From positions 1 to 64,000 of the forward strand of contig CAZXBG010000001.1 in NCBI GenBank assembly GCA_964638865.1: a stretch of 64,000 bases of DNA, given 5' to 3'. This stretch comes from UBA7236 sp964638865 (GTDB taxonomy: Bacteria > Bacteroidota > Bacteroidia > Chitinophagales > BACL12). Under the pieces are notes generated by a model. It was not told the DNA's origin. It saw only the letters and a list, made by a program, of their open reading frames with translations, and ran no database searches. Each line of letters starts with the position of its first letter. Position 1 is the stretch's first letter. Positions 8,859 through 18,212 of the stretch are shown here, piece by piece. Both the position numbers and the translations under genes were made by a program.

Positions 8859-8890
8859 CAAATTTATTTTGTTAATTCTACAATGACAAG
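8859..8890 (-). promoter_or_regulatory. Bacteroidota-type promoter of tRNA-Asn
   Basis: Read on the minus strand: -33 element CTTG (8887-8890), a 20-base spacer, then the -7 element TAAATTTG (8859-8866). This fits the Bacteroidota sigma consensus TTG-N19/20-TAnnTTTG. The predicted start lies about 18 bases upstream of the mature tRNA 5' end. Confidence 0.7.
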
Positions 8891-9056
8891 AATTGAGGAA
8901 TAAATTAAACGATTATATGCAATATTTTTTTCTCTTCTAAAAATAATTAGCCGGCGTTAGCGGTAAAAATGCATCTAAAATTGGCATTATTACACCTAAA
9001 ACAGACCTTTGCCACTGATTTATGATAAAAAAAAGCAAATTGTTGAATTCGGGTTG

Positions 9057-9086
9057 TTGAATTCAAAATGAAAATTACTAACTTGC
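9057..9086 (+). promoter_or_regulatory. Probable promoter of the gliding-domain protein gene
   Basis: TTG (9057-9059), a 19-base spacer and TAACTTGC (9079-9086) resemble the Bacteroidota consensus TTG-N19-TAnnTTTG, with an imperfect -7 box. Initiation would fall near 9093, leaving a leader of under 20 bases, which agrees with the start codon at 9111. A direct repeat TTGTTGAATTC precedes and overlaps the -33 box. Confidence 0.5.
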
Positions 9087-9110
9087 ACCACTTTAGTAAA
9101 ATTTTAGGAA

Positions 9111-12100
9111 TTGGATCACACAACAAGAAAATTTTCTGCTTTTTTTATCAGTTTGTTGCTGATAAAAGCCGCATCGGGGCAAATTATTGCTTCCGCTGAC
9201 ACTTCCATATGCTTAGGCGGAACTGCAACCTTAGCAGTATTTTCGGCTCCCAGTTACGGAACTTCCAGTTATACTTTCGAGGTTTTTCCTTATGCAGCGG
9301 AAACCTATGCAGGCACTTCGCCTGTTCAGGCCGGCGGAGGAGGTTTGACCGATGATAGTTATTCAACTGCAGTCCCAATTGGATTTAGTTTTTGTTTTCT
9401 GGACAATACTTACACACAATGTTATATTGGGTCTAACGGTTGGGTAAGTTTTGGTGGCCCGGGCGCACTTTCTACAACTTATACCTCTGCTGCCATTCCT
9501 AGTGGAGCTGCGGGTGTTCCGAAAAATTGTATCATGGGTCCTTGGCAAGATTGGCATCCCGGTTTATGCACTCCTGTAGGAAGTTGTGTAAAATATCAAA
9601 TGATCGGCACTGCTCCCAATAGAAAATTTGTGGTGAGTTGGGATAATGTGCCCATGTTCAGTTGCACACTTACTTACGGAAAATTTCAGATCGTATTGAA
9701 TGAAACCACCAATATTATTGAAAATCATCTTACCAATAAACCAAATTGTATGGCCTGGGCCGGTGGAACTGCCACTCAAGGTGTGCATAGCCTCGATGGA
9801 ACCACAGCATTTACAGCTCCGGGTAGAAATTCAACTCCCTGGACAACAGTGAATGAAAGCACCAGATTTGTTCCAAATGGAATTACCTGGTATACGGGTG
9901 CTGGTGTTGTTGCAGGATATGGTGATACAATAATCGTTTCTCCAACTGTAACTACAACATATACTGCGACACTTACTGCTTGTGATGGAACAATTTATGA
10001 GGAAGATGTAGTGGTAACCGTTGTAAACGTTGATCCATCATTTGTTTATGATCCATTTTATTGCACAGATGGTGTTGCAATTCCCACAATAACAGGAACT
10101 GGCGGCGGAACTTTTACTGCGGCGCCTGCCGGTTTGGTAATAGATCCTTTAACCGGGGAAATTGACCTGGCAGCGTCAACACCGGGTTCCTATTCTGTAA
10201 CCTATTCCATTGGTGGATTGTGTCCGGAATCAGCAAGTGATCTTATTACAATTATTACAGATCCGGATGCATCTTTTGCCTATGATGATATTGCCTATTG
10301 CCCTTTCGGTATTACAACCCCAACATTTATTACAACTCCCGGCGGAACATTCACTGCTTCACCTGCAGGCTTGATCATAAATCCCGTTACCGGTGAAATT
10401 GACCTTACCTCAGGAACTGTTGGCACTATCTACACCATTTCTTATACTGTCGGAGTAATTTGCAGCAGTGTTTTCACGTATACTATTATTATCACTTCAA
10501 TAGATGACCCATCATTCACGTATAGCGCTGCCAGTTATTGCCCAACAGGTTCTGCAACACCAAGCGGAATAATTACAGCGGGTGGCACATTTACAGTTTC
10601 TCCACCCTCCTTAGATATCGATCCGCTTACAGGAACAGTTGATCTTACAACTGGAGTTGTTGGAACAACCTATACAATTACTTACACCACTCCTGCTGGT
10701 CCTTGTACAAATTCCAGTTCAACAACTTTAACAATCGATCCACTGGATGATCCATCATTCAGTTATAGTGCACCAAGTTATTGCCCTACCGGGACTACAA
10801 GTCCCACCACAATTGTAACCCCTGGCGGAACATTTACTATTTCTCCTGCAACAATGACAATAAATTCATCCACCGGAACTGTAAATCTTGCGACCGGAGA
10901 TGTTGGAACCACTTATACTATAATCTATACCACTCCGGCAGGACCATGCTCAAATACATCCACCACCACAATTACGATAGATCCGTTAGACGATCCTTAT
11001 TTTACTTATAGCGATGTTGATTTTTGCAATTATGGAACTGCACCGGTTATTACTTTAACTACTCCGGGCGGAACTTTTACGGTTTCTCCTATGGGATTAT
11101 CGGTAAATGCTGCTACCGGACTTATTGACCTCGCTACAGGAACTCCAGGAGCATATTATACGATCACTTACACAACTCCGGCAGGATTATGCAGTAATAC
11201 CTCCTCCATAGTAATTCATATTTTACCATTAACGGATGCTGCATTTACTTTCGACAACTCTGCCTATTGCGCAAAAGGTTCGACTTTACCTAATTATATA
11301 ATGAATCCAGGTGGCAGTTTTACAGCCGCTGCAGGAATATCAATTAATGCCTTAACAGGACAATTAAATCTTGATGCCTGCACACCCGGCGGACCTTATG
11401 ATATTATTTATACAAGTCCGGGTTGTCCTGAAACAGATACTTTTTTAGTTACAATTCATCCTCTGCCAAATCCTACAATTACTTTAGATGATGTTATTTG
11501 TTTAGAAGGAGATGCTATAATAATTACGGGCGATCCAACAGGTGGAACATTTAGTGGAACTGCAGTAATTGGCGATCAATTTGATCCCGCAATTGCAGGA
11601 AGTGCAGGTATTTATTCGGCAACTTATACTTACACAGATGTAAACGGATGCACCACTGCAGTAACAGATTTTATAGAGGTAATTCAACATTCCGTGGATG
11701 CCGGAATGGATGTATATATTCCGGAGTACACCACAACAGTTTTAAATGCTTCCGGTGGTGCAACATTTTTATGGGAACCACCTACAGGTCTCGATTGCAC
11801 TGATTGTCCGTCACCTATAGTTGATAATTTATTCACCACCACTTACACCGTAACCTCCTGGGATATTTATGGATGTGTTGATTCAGATGCAGTAGTGGTA
11901 AATATAGTTCCTGTTTTTGATCCGGTAATTTTTATTCCGAATACTTTCACTCCGAATGGAGATAATATCAACGATTATTTCTTTGCTTTTGGCTCCGATC
12001 TGGAATCTATAATTTCCATTTATATTTATGACCGTTGGGGTGAATTATTGTTTGTTACCGAAAATTTAACACCCGATGATCCATCTAAAGGTTGGGATGG

Positions 12101-12212
12101 TACTTTTAATGGGGAACAATTAAATCAGGGTGTGTATGTTTATATGGTGGAAGTATTGCTCGAAGCCGGTGTTAAACAACAAATTCAGGGAAATATTACA
12201 CTGATAAGATAA
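9111..12212 (+). CDS. Secreted repeat protein with gliding-motility-associated C-terminal domain
   Basis: A 1033-residue exported protein with a signal peptide of about 24 residues (FFISLLLIKAASGQ). It has an N-terminal beta-rich region, then six clear repeats of about 80 residues plus a divergent seventh. Each repeat has a pattern like DPSFTYSAASYCPTG, GGTFTVSP, and LTGTVDLTTG. The last ~95 residues are the gliding-motility-associated C-terminal domain (FIPNTFTPNGDNINDYF, YDRWGELLF, GWDGTFNG, QGVYVYMVE), which serves as a T9SS export signal. The start is TTG at 9111: an in-frame TAG at 9105 rules out anything further upstream. It is likely a surface adhesin or matrix protein; the ligand is unknown. 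Confidence 0.9.
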   Translation: MDHTTRKFSAFFISLLLIKAASGQIIASADTSICLGGTATLAVFSAPSYGTSSYTFEVFPYAAETYAGTSPVQAGGGGLTDDSYSTAVPIGFSFCFLDNTYTQCYIGSNGWVSFGGPGALSTTYTSAAIPSGAAGVPKNCIMGPWQDWHPGLCTPVGSCVKYQMIGTAPNRKFVVSWDNVPMFSCTLTYGKFQIVLNETTNIIENHLTNKPNCMAWAGGTATQGVHSLDGTTAFTAPGRNSTPWTTVNESTRFVPNGITWYTGAGVVAGYGDTIIVSPTVTTTYTATLTACDGTIYEEDVVVTVVNVDPSFVYDPFYCTDGVAIPTITGTGGGTFTAAPAGLVIDPLTGEIDLAASTPGSYSVTYSIGGLCPESASDLITIITDPDASFAYDDIAYCPFGITTPTFITTPGGTFTASPAGLIINPVTGEIDLTSGTVGTIYTISYTVGVICSSVFTYTIIITSIDDPSFTYSAASYCPTGSATPSGIITAGGTFTVSPPSLDIDPLTGTVDLTTGVVGTTYTITYTTPAGPCTNSSSTTLTIDPLDDPSFSYSAPSYCPTGTTSPTTIVTPGGTFTISPATMTINSSTGTVNLATGDVGTTYTIIYTTPAGPCSNTSTTTITIDPLDDPYFTYSDVDFCNYGTAPVITLTTPGGTFTVSPMGLSVNAATGLIDLATGTPGAYYTITYTTPAGLCSNTSSIVIHILPLTDAAFTFDNSAYCAKGSTLPNYIMNPGGSFTAAAGISINALTGQLNLDACTPGGPYDIIYTSPGCPETDTFLVTIHPLPNPTITLDDVICLEGDAIIITGDPTGGTFSGTAVIGDQFDPAIAGSAGIYSATYTYTDVNGCTTAVTDFIEVIQHSVDAGMDVYIPEYTTTVLNASGGATFLWEPPTGLDCTDCPSPIVDNLFTTTYTVTSWDIYGCVDSDAVVVNIVPVFDPVIFIPNTFTPNGDNINDYFFAFGSDLESIISIYIYDRWGELLFVTENLTPDDPSKGWDGTFNGEQLNQGVYVYMVEVLLEAGVKQQIQGNITLIR
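10030..11690 (+). repeat. Tandem ~80-residue coding repeats within the gliding-domain protein
   Basis: About seven in-frame units of roughly 240-255 bases. Units 3 and 4 (about 10504-10990) are the most alike, sharing DPSF.YS, SYCPTG and GVVGTTYTITYTTPAGPC-like segments. Outer units are more diverged, which suggests old duplication with a younger central expansion. Confidence 0.75.
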
Positions 12213-12449
12213 TTTAAAACTCACCTGTTCCAATTTTATTTTTTTTGTTCCGGAATATTTATGTTAGATATTATTTATACAAGATTTTAATAATGCTGTT
12301 AATCTTGCATTTTTAATAAATTTGTTGTTAGCAACTTTGCTTTTTAGATCAACAAGAATCATTAGAAATTGAACAACTTAATTCAGAAAATGAAATTAGA
12401 AAACCCGCATTGCAAATTGTAGATTTGCAGTCCTTTAATAGATACAAAC

Positions 12450-12653
12450 ATGGAAAAAAAACAAACAAATAAAGTCTCCATTACTACCAACGACGGCAAA
12501 CCTTTTCAAATTCCTGTAGAAGGATCATTGGGCTTATTGGCGTTGGGATACAAAGGATTAGTTGCCTGGAGGCAGGTGCGGCGTCAATACCAAAAAACGG
12601 TTGTTGCCAAACAAACACAAAAAAAAGAAAAAAATCCGGATACAAAATCATAA
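12450..12653 (+). CDS. Small hypothetical protein
   Basis: A 67-residue protein that I do not recognise. It is polar and lysine-rich at both ends (MEKKQTNK, KKEKNPDTKS) with a central PVEGSLGLLALGYKGLVAWR segment that is weakly amphipathic. It has no signal peptide or cysteines. It lies 41 bases upstream of the phosphatase-fold/TPR/sulfotransferase gene on the same strand, so they may be co-transcribed. A TAGATTTG box at 12420-12427 resembles a -7 element, but I found no matching -33 box. Confidence 0.6.
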   Translation: MEKKQTNKVSITTNDGKPFQIPVEGSLGLLALGYKGLVAWRQVRRQYQKTVVAKQTQKKEKNPDTKS

Positions 12654-12694
12654 AACAGATAACACATTTGGTTTAATGCAAGTGTAATTTAGAT

Positions 12695-15250
12695 ATGGGA
12701 AAGAGAATCGCAAAAAAAGTACTCCTCATCGGCTGGGATGCCGCAGATTGGAAAATAATTAATCCCCTCATGGACGCAGGTCACATGCCTACCCTCGAAA
12801 AATTAGTGAATGGAGGTGTGATTGGAAACTTCGCAACACTGGATCCGCCGTTATCTCCAACATTATGGACCTCCATTGCAACGGGAAAACGCCCTTATAA
12901 ACACGGAATCATTGGTTTTACTGAACCTGATCCCTCCGGAAAAGGAGTACGCCCTGTTTATATCACCTCCAGAAAGGTGAAAGCGATATGGAACATTTTC
13001 AATCAACACGGCATGAAAAGCCATGTTATTGGTTGGTGGCCTTCACATCCTGCCGAGCCAATTAATGGAACTATGGTATCCAATCTGTATCAGAGAGCAT
13101 CAAAACCCATCAACGAACCCTGGCCAATGCTTGATGGAACTGTACATCCTCCTGAAAAAGCAGAACTTTTTAAAAAATTGAGAATTCATCCGGCAGAATT
13201 AACCCCGGCACATATTTTACCTTTTATTCCTGATGCCATTAAAATTGATCAGGAAAAGGATAAGCGCCTTGGAATGCTTACAAAAATTATCGCCGATTGC
13301 TCCACTATTCATGCTGCAGCAACTTACATTCTGGAAAATGAAGAATGGGACTTTTTAGGCGTTTATTATGATGCAATTGACCATTTCTGTCATGGATTTA
13401 TGAAGTTCCATCCCCCACAAATGCAAATGATACCGGATGATCTTTACAATCTTTATAAGGATGTGGTTATTTCCGGCTACAAGTATCACGATATGATGCT
13501 TGAACGTTTATTGCAGCTTGCCGGTCCAGATGTAACTGTGATGTTGGTTTCCGATCACGGCTTCCACCCTGATCACCTTCGCCCAATAGAATTACCAAAA
13601 GAACCTGCAGCTCCTGCATTGGAACACAGTCCATACGGAATTGTGGTAATGAATGGTCCCGGAATTAAAAAAGATGAACGTATTTATGGCGCATCAATTC
13701 TAGATGTAACACCTACAATTCTTACTATGTTTGGTTTCCCAATCGGAGCTGATATGGATGGTAATGTTTTGGTAAATGCGTTTGAAGAAGCCATTGTTCC
13801 TGATAAAATTGATTCATGGGACGATGTTCCCGGCGATACCGGTGAACATCCAAAGGACAGACAGGAAGATCCTTATGCAGCAGCCGAAGCCATGGAACAG
13901 CTTATCGAATTGGGATATATTGAAAGACCGAGTGAAAATATTGAGAAGGCAATTAAGAATACAGTAAACGAAAATAATTATTATTTATCGCGCATGTATA
14001 TCAATGGAAGAAAATACAATGAGGCCATTGAAATTTTGACAAAATTGTTTGAAGAAAATCCTACCGTTACGCGTTATTCCATGCGATTGGCACATGCTTA
14101 TCAATCAATAAATAAAATACAGGAAACGCGTGATGTACTTTCAAAAATTAAAACCACAAGCGGAAAAGAAACCATAAGTATGAAAATTATGGAAGGCAAT
14201 CTGCTGTTAGTGGAAAATAAACCGAAAGAAGCAATGGCGCTCTTCGAAAAAATTGAAGAGGAAATGCCCAATATCACAAGAGTGAATATGCAATTGGGTA
14301 AATGTTATCTCGCATTAAAAAAATGGAAAAAAGCAGAAGATGCTTTCCAAAATGAGCTTCAACACGATCCGGGAAATGCAGCTGCACATCATGGATTGGG
14401 AGTTTCTTTATTGCGCAGAAAACAATATGATGCAGCAGTGGAGAGTTTTTTAAATGCGGTGGGATTAACTTATTTCTTCCCATTTGCACATTATCATCTT
14501 GGGGAAGCACTTTATATGTTAGGAGAATATGAGCGCTCAGCCGAAGCATTTGAGGTTTGTTTAAAAATGGCACCGGGAATTAATAAAGCACGTCAACTTT
14601 TAACTAATATTTATAACGAACATCTTAAAAAACCGGAGATCGCGCAGGATCACAAAGCAAAAATCGCCGAGTTTATTAAAGGCGATATTGTTATAGTTTC
14701 CGGATTACCGCGCTCGGGTACAAGTATGATGATGCAGATGTTAGACACTGGAGGATTAGAGGTATTTACCGATGGCGTTCGCAAATCAGATGAAAATAAT
14801 CCGAAGGGATACTACGAACACGAATTAGTTAAATCACTTTCCCGAAATAAAACCTGGATGAAAGATGCGATGGGAAAAGTGGTTAAAGTAATTAGCCAAT
14901 TGGTTTTTGAATTGCCTGCAAATTATCGTTATAAAATAATTTTTATGGATCGCGAATTAGATGAAGTTATTCAAAGTCAGCACAAAATGCTGATACGCGA
15001 TGGAAAGGCAAAAGAGGACACAATCAATATTCGCGTAGTAAATGCCTTCAAACAAAATCTGGAAAGAATTCACAACTGGGTGCCAAAACAGCAAAATATG
15101 GAAATCATTTTTGTTTCACACCGAAATTTGATCAATAATCCTGTGGAGGAATTGAAGAAAGTAAATGATTTTCTGGGAGGAACTTTGGACACTAAAGCTA
15201 TGGCCACAGTAGTAGATAAAAGTTTACACAGAGAAAAAGCGGCAAAATAA
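12695..15250 (+). CDS. Alkaline-phosphatase-superfamily / TPR / sulfotransferase-like fusion protein
   Basis: An 851-residue cytosolic-looking protein with three modules. Residues 1-390 are a type I phosphodiesterase/nucleotide pyrophosphatase fold: metal aspartate in LLIGWDAADW (D15), the nucleophile loop PPLSPTLWTS (probably T56), DAIDHFCHGF, and VSDHGFHPDHLRP. Residues from about 420 to 655 are TPR repeats, such as AEDAFQNELQHDPGNAAAHH. Residues from about 667 to 851 are a P-loop sulfotransferase-like domain starting VSGLPRSGTSMMMQML, where PRSGTS is the PAPS 5'-phosphosulfate loop. There is no signal peptide. Substrates are unknown; transfer or removal of phosphate or sulfate on a glycan or lipid is possible. 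Confidence 0.85.
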   Translation: MGKRIAKKVLLIGWDAADWKIINPLMDAGHMPTLEKLVNGGVIGNFATLDPPLSPTLWTSIATGKRPYKHGIIGFTEPDPSGKGVRPVYITSRKVKAIWNIFNQHGMKSHVIGWWPSHPAEPINGTMVSNLYQRASKPINEPWPMLDGTVHPPEKAELFKKLRIHPAELTPAHILPFIPDAIKIDQEKDKRLGMLTKIIADCSTIHAAATYILENEEWDFLGVYYDAIDHFCHGFMKFHPPQMQMIPDDLYNLYKDVVISGYKYHDMMLERLLQLAGPDVTVMLVSDHGFHPDHLRPIELPKEPAAPALEHSPYGIVVMNGPGIKKDERIYGASILDVTPTILTMFGFPIGADMDGNVLVNAFEEAIVPDKIDSWDDVPGDTGEHPKDRQEDPYAAAEAMEQLIELGYIERPSENIEKAIKNTVNENNYYLSRMYINGRKYNEAIEILTKLFEENPTVTRYSMRLAHAYQSINKIQETRDVLSKIKTTSGKETISMKIMEGNLLLVENKPKEAMALFEKIEEEMPNITRVNMQLGKCYLALKKWKKAEDAFQNELQHDPGNAAAHHGLGVSLLRRKQYDAAVESFLNAVGLTYFFPFAHYHLGEALYMLGEYERSAEAFEVCLKMAPGINKARQLLTNIYNEHLKKPEIAQDHKAKIAEFIKGDIVIVSGLPRSGTSMMMQMLDTGGLEVFTDGVRKSDENNPKGYYEHELVKSLSRNKTWMKDAMGKVVKVISQLVFELPANYRYKIIFMDRELDEVIQSQHKMLIRDGKAKEDTINIRVVNAFKQNLERIHNWVPKQQNMEIIFVSHRNLINNPVEELKKVNDFLGGTLDTKAMATVVDKSLHREKAAK

Positions 15251-15338
15251 CATATTGCTTTTATTACATTAGTATGAACAATCATTTAGTTGAGTATACC
15301 ATTGTAATGATTATTTTCGCATTAAGAATTTCAATACT

Positions 15339-16223
15339 ATGAAAAAGACCACAAAAACAGAGCGCAAATTATTACAGTACGCAGCAAGTGCAGCCGCATT
15401 TTTACTGGTTAATCCAGCTAATGCTACAATAGTTTATACCGACCTTGACCCTGATGGAGTTATTGGTGGCGAAGGTGCTGAGATTTCCCTTGATATCAAT
15501 ACAGATGGTACTGACGATTTTACCTTTATCATTTATTCCTATGCAGGAACTGCAACTTACTATGGTATTCCATTTTCGTTTGATATAAAAGCAGCAGGTG
15601 GCGAAGCATTAGACGCCAATGAATTTGTCGGAAGCCTGGTAACAAACAGTGGATATACAAATGTTTATGTGCCAATTCTTGCAGCAGGCGAAGGTATAAA
15701 TTCGGAGGATAATTTTGAAGGAGGTTATGGTTCATTAGCAGTGGTTGCTCAGTTTTCCCTTTACGGATTTCCATATTACTCATTTGAAGGCGGCGCTTGG
15801 TTGGATTCTGAGATGCAATTTCTAGGCTTTCGGTTAGGTGTTGACAAAGACTTTTTTTATGGTTGGATGAGAGTTTCCGTAAATGCCGATGCTTCACAAC
15901 TCACCATTCATGATTATGCGTATGAAGACGAGGCAAATAAATCAATTTTTACCGGATCCACTGCTTCTGGTATTGAAATCAATCCTTTAACAGAAACGGT
16001 AATTTATACCGCTGATCAAAATCTTATCATAAATTTACCCACAACCATTACAACACCAATAGACATTGAACTTTTCGACCTGCAGGGGAAATTAATTTTG
16101 CAGTTGCCACAGGTAACCGGCTCGAATACAATTAATTGCGGGGGATTTGCAAGCGGCAATTACATTGTAAAATTATCAGACCCTAATATGCAACTTAACA
16201 AACAGGTTCATATTGGAAATTGA
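15339..16223 (+). CDS. Secreted T9SS-sorted protein, paralogue 1
   Basis: A 294-residue exported protein. The N-terminal signal ends at VNPANA. The mature part starts IVYTDLDPDGVIGG and has a conserved late block, FLGFRLGVDKDFFYGWMRV then IHDYAYEDEA. The last ~75 residues form a T9SS type A sorting domain (DLQGKLILQLPQV, FASGNYIVKL, KQVHIGN). The function of the mature domain is unknown. It resembles the next gene (16382-17302) in architecture and motifs, so the two are a tandem duplication that has diverged. Confidence 0.8.
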   Translation: MKKTTKTERKLLQYAASAAAFLLVNPANATIVYTDLDPDGVIGGEGAEISLDINTDGTDDFTFIIYSYAGTATYYGIPFSFDIKAAGGEALDANEFVGSLVTNSGYTNVYVPILAAGEGINSEDNFEGGYGSLAVVAQFSLYGFPYYSFEGGAWLDSEMQFLGFRLGVDKDFFYGWMRVSVNADASQLTIHDYAYEDEANKSIFTGSTASGIEINPLTETVIYTADQNLIINLPTTITTPIDIELFDLQGKLILQLPQVTGSNTINCGGFASGNYIVKLSDPNMQLNKQVHIGN

Positions 16224-16381
16224 TTGATTTGGAATCGATAGCTTGAATATCGCTCGAAAACTAAAACAATGATTACCTAAGTAGAAAGTAAAAATTTGTC
16301 ATATTTTGTTCAACTATTTTCACGAATAAAAAAAAATTACTACATTCGCCTTTATTATTAGTTAACCATTAATCTGTAAAA

Positions 16382-17302
16382 ATGAAAAAATCATTTACAA
16401 ACAAAGAAACAGTAAAAAAACTAGCGTCCTATTCTGCGTTGGCAGGAGCTTTTGTGCTCGTTAATACAGGCGCAAATGCACAGATCGTGTACACGGATGT
16501 TGATCCTGACGAAACAGTCGGTACAGGTGATTCTTACGATCTGGATATGAATAATGACGGAGATGTTGATTTCACGATCAATATGACCAGCATTACCATC
16601 CCAAGTTTATTCTACACTGTTGCTTACCACTCCGTTTATTATGATGCGGTGATCAACTTCATGAAAATCTATCCTACGAGCGGTAATGCTGTAAATGCTT
16701 ACACACTTTCTACCTATTCCGGTGGAACAGTTGGATATGGTTATGCATTGAACGACGGTGAAGACATTGGACCTTCTGCTAACATGCTAGAAAATTCTAC
16801 TCAATATTTGGGTGCTTATTTAGGAATTCTTGACTACCCGGCTCCCGGCGATATTTATTCATTCTCCAGCTTTGGTGAATGGCCAACTAAAGAAAGTAAA
16901 TTCTTAGGCGTGCGTTTCGCTGCTGATGGAAACGATCATTATGGTTGGGTTAGAATTACTTGCGAAAATTTAGAGATCACTATCGAAGATTACGCTTATA
17001 ACGGAACTCCCGATGGAGAAATAGGAGCAGGTGATATGCCAACAGCAATTGAAACAGTTCTTACTGACAATCAGTTAAGTGCTTACAGCTTCGGAAATAC
17101 AATTAATGTTGTGGTTAAAGACATTACTTCTGATGCTACCGTTTCTGTTTTCAACACTACAGGACAAAAAGTATATCAAAACGGTCTGAATTTAAGTGGG
17201 ATGCAAATTACACTTGATAATGCTGCCACCGGTAATTACACTTTACAAATTACCACTGCTGATAATGCAACTTACAGCAAACAGCTTTACATTCAGAATT
17301 AA
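16382..17302 (+). CDS. Secreted T9SS-sorted protein, paralogue 2
   Basis: A 306-residue paralogue of the preceding gene. The signal peptide ends at NTGANA. The mature start is QIVYTDVDPDETVG, and the shared block is FLGVRFAADGNDHYGWVRI then IEDYAYNGTPDGEIGAGD. The C-terminal T9SS type A domain runs from about residue 230 (SVFNTTGQKVYQNG, ATGNYTLQI, YSKQLYIQN). Aspartate-rich stretches such as DLDMNNDGDVDF suggest calcium sites, but this is inference. A strong terminator follows at 17321-17355. Confidence 0.8.
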   Translation: MKKSFTNKETVKKLASYSALAGAFVLVNTGANAQIVYTDVDPDETVGTGDSYDLDMNNDGDVDFTINMTSITIPSLFYTVAYHSVYYDAVINFMKIYPTSGNAVNAYTLSTYSGGTVGYGYALNDGEDIGPSANMLENSTQYLGAYLGILDYPAPGDIYSFSSFGEWPTKESKFLGVRFAADGNDHYGWVRITCENLEITIEDYAYNGTPDGEIGAGDMPTAIETVLTDNQLSAYSFGNTINVVVKDITSDATVSVFNTTGQKVYQNGLNLSGMQITLDNAATGNYTLQITTADNATYSKQLYIQN

Positions 17303-17320
17303 ATTTTTATAGATTATTGA

Positions 17321-17355
17321 AAAAAAACCTTCGAAGAAATTCGGAGGTTTTTTTT
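17321..17355 (+). terminator. Rho-independent terminator
   Basis: The stem AAAACCTTCGAA/TTCGGAGGTTTT (one mismatch, short loop) is followed by a run of eight T. It lies about 20 bases after the stop of the secreted paralogue 2 gene. Confidence 0.88.
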
Positions 17356-17388
17356 GCACCTTATAGCTACGCTCGGGCGCTGGGTCCC

Positions 17389-17480
17389 CGAACGCTGTGG
17401 ATGGGTGATGTTAATACAACATGCTGAACGTTCGTCCTCCGAGGCCACAGTTCCTTCGGTAACACTGTGGGGACACGAAA
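17389..17480 (+). repeat. 92-bp hairpin-bearing repeat, copy A
   Basis: Nearly identical to 18213-18304; the differences cluster in one short segment (GTGATGTTAATACAAC against GTGAATTAATACTAC). Its right half forms a hairpin, CCACAGT...ACTGTGG, around TCCTTCGGTA. It lies in a gene-free stretch and has no coding capacity. Confidence 0.85.
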
Positions 17481-17500
17481 TCTCAGATTACATAAAACCC

Positions 17501-17893
17501 TTCCCTTCGGCTGTTCATTCCTGCATTCGTGGCATCCTTTTTTTGTCCACCATACGGATGAAAAAATTAGCCACGAACCCGCCTGCCAAAGTCGTCGGGC
17601 AGGTGCAGGAATAAAAAATAAATAAATAAAATTCAGAACACAAACAACACCTTCCTTTGGCTGTTCATTCGTGCATTCGTGGCAACCTTTTTTTTGCCCA
17701 CCATACGGATGAAAAAATTAGCCACGAATGCAGGAATAAAAAATAAGTGAATAAATATCTGATTACAGAAAACCTCTCCCTTCGGCTGTTCATTCGTGCA
17801 ACTACCGAAGTTGGTAGGCAGGTTCGTGGCAACCTTTTTTTGTGCCCATATTACGGATGAAAAAATTAGCCACGAATGCACGAATAAACAGCC
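17501..17893. repeat. Three tandem copies of a ~90-120-bp palindromic element
   Basis: Copies lie at about 17501-17618, 17651-17738 and 17776-17893. Each begins CTTCGGCTGTTCATTCGTGC-like, has CATTCGTGGCAACC, then CATACGGATGAAAAAATTAG and GCCACGAATG. The arms CATTCGTGGC and GCCACGAATG are inverted. In copy 3 the outer arms also match: GGCTGTTCATTCGTGCA at 17784 pairs with TGCACGAATAAACAGCC ending at 17893, with one mismatch. Copies 1 and 3 each carry a small insertion with GGCAGG/CCTGCC ends. Part of another right arm lies near 17981-18000. Confidence 0.8.
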
Positions 17894-18033
17894 AAAAGTA
17901 ATAGATAATGTGGTTTTGAAAATAAAAATTCTTGTTTTCGAGGTCACTTTTTCAATCCAAATAATAGGGTAAAAAAAGAAAGCCGCGAATGAACGAATAA
18001 AAATATTTTATGTGGAAGGTATACTTCAAGGGA

Positions 18034-18176
18034 GCAGCATTATCCTTCGATGCCACAGAGCTCCTTCGGTAACTCTGTGAGGACACGCATGGGGCGACTC
18101 TTTGGAGACACGATATGTGGAGCCACACGAGGGAAGCACTTTCCAGCCACTCTCAGCGCGGTGTCCCCACAGTGTT
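18034..18176. repeat. Degenerate and inverted partial copies of the hairpin repeat
   Basis: Around 18046-18093 a divergent copy reads GCCACAGAGCTCCTTCGGTA then ACTCTGTGAGGACACG. It keeps the hairpin (CACAGAG with CTCTGTG) although the stem bases differ from copies A and B. At 18161-18176 GTGTCCCCACAGTGTT is the reverse complement of the right end of copies A and B. The rest of 17894-18212 shows nothing else I can name. Confidence 0.65.
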
Positions 18177-18212
18177 GCACCATGTAGCAGGGTTCCCTCA
18201 CTCGCTAAATGG

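Noticed and set aside
17389..17893. CRISPR array
   Set aside because: Units are 90-120 bases and palindromic throughout, spacers are not of uniform length, and no cas gene is in the window.
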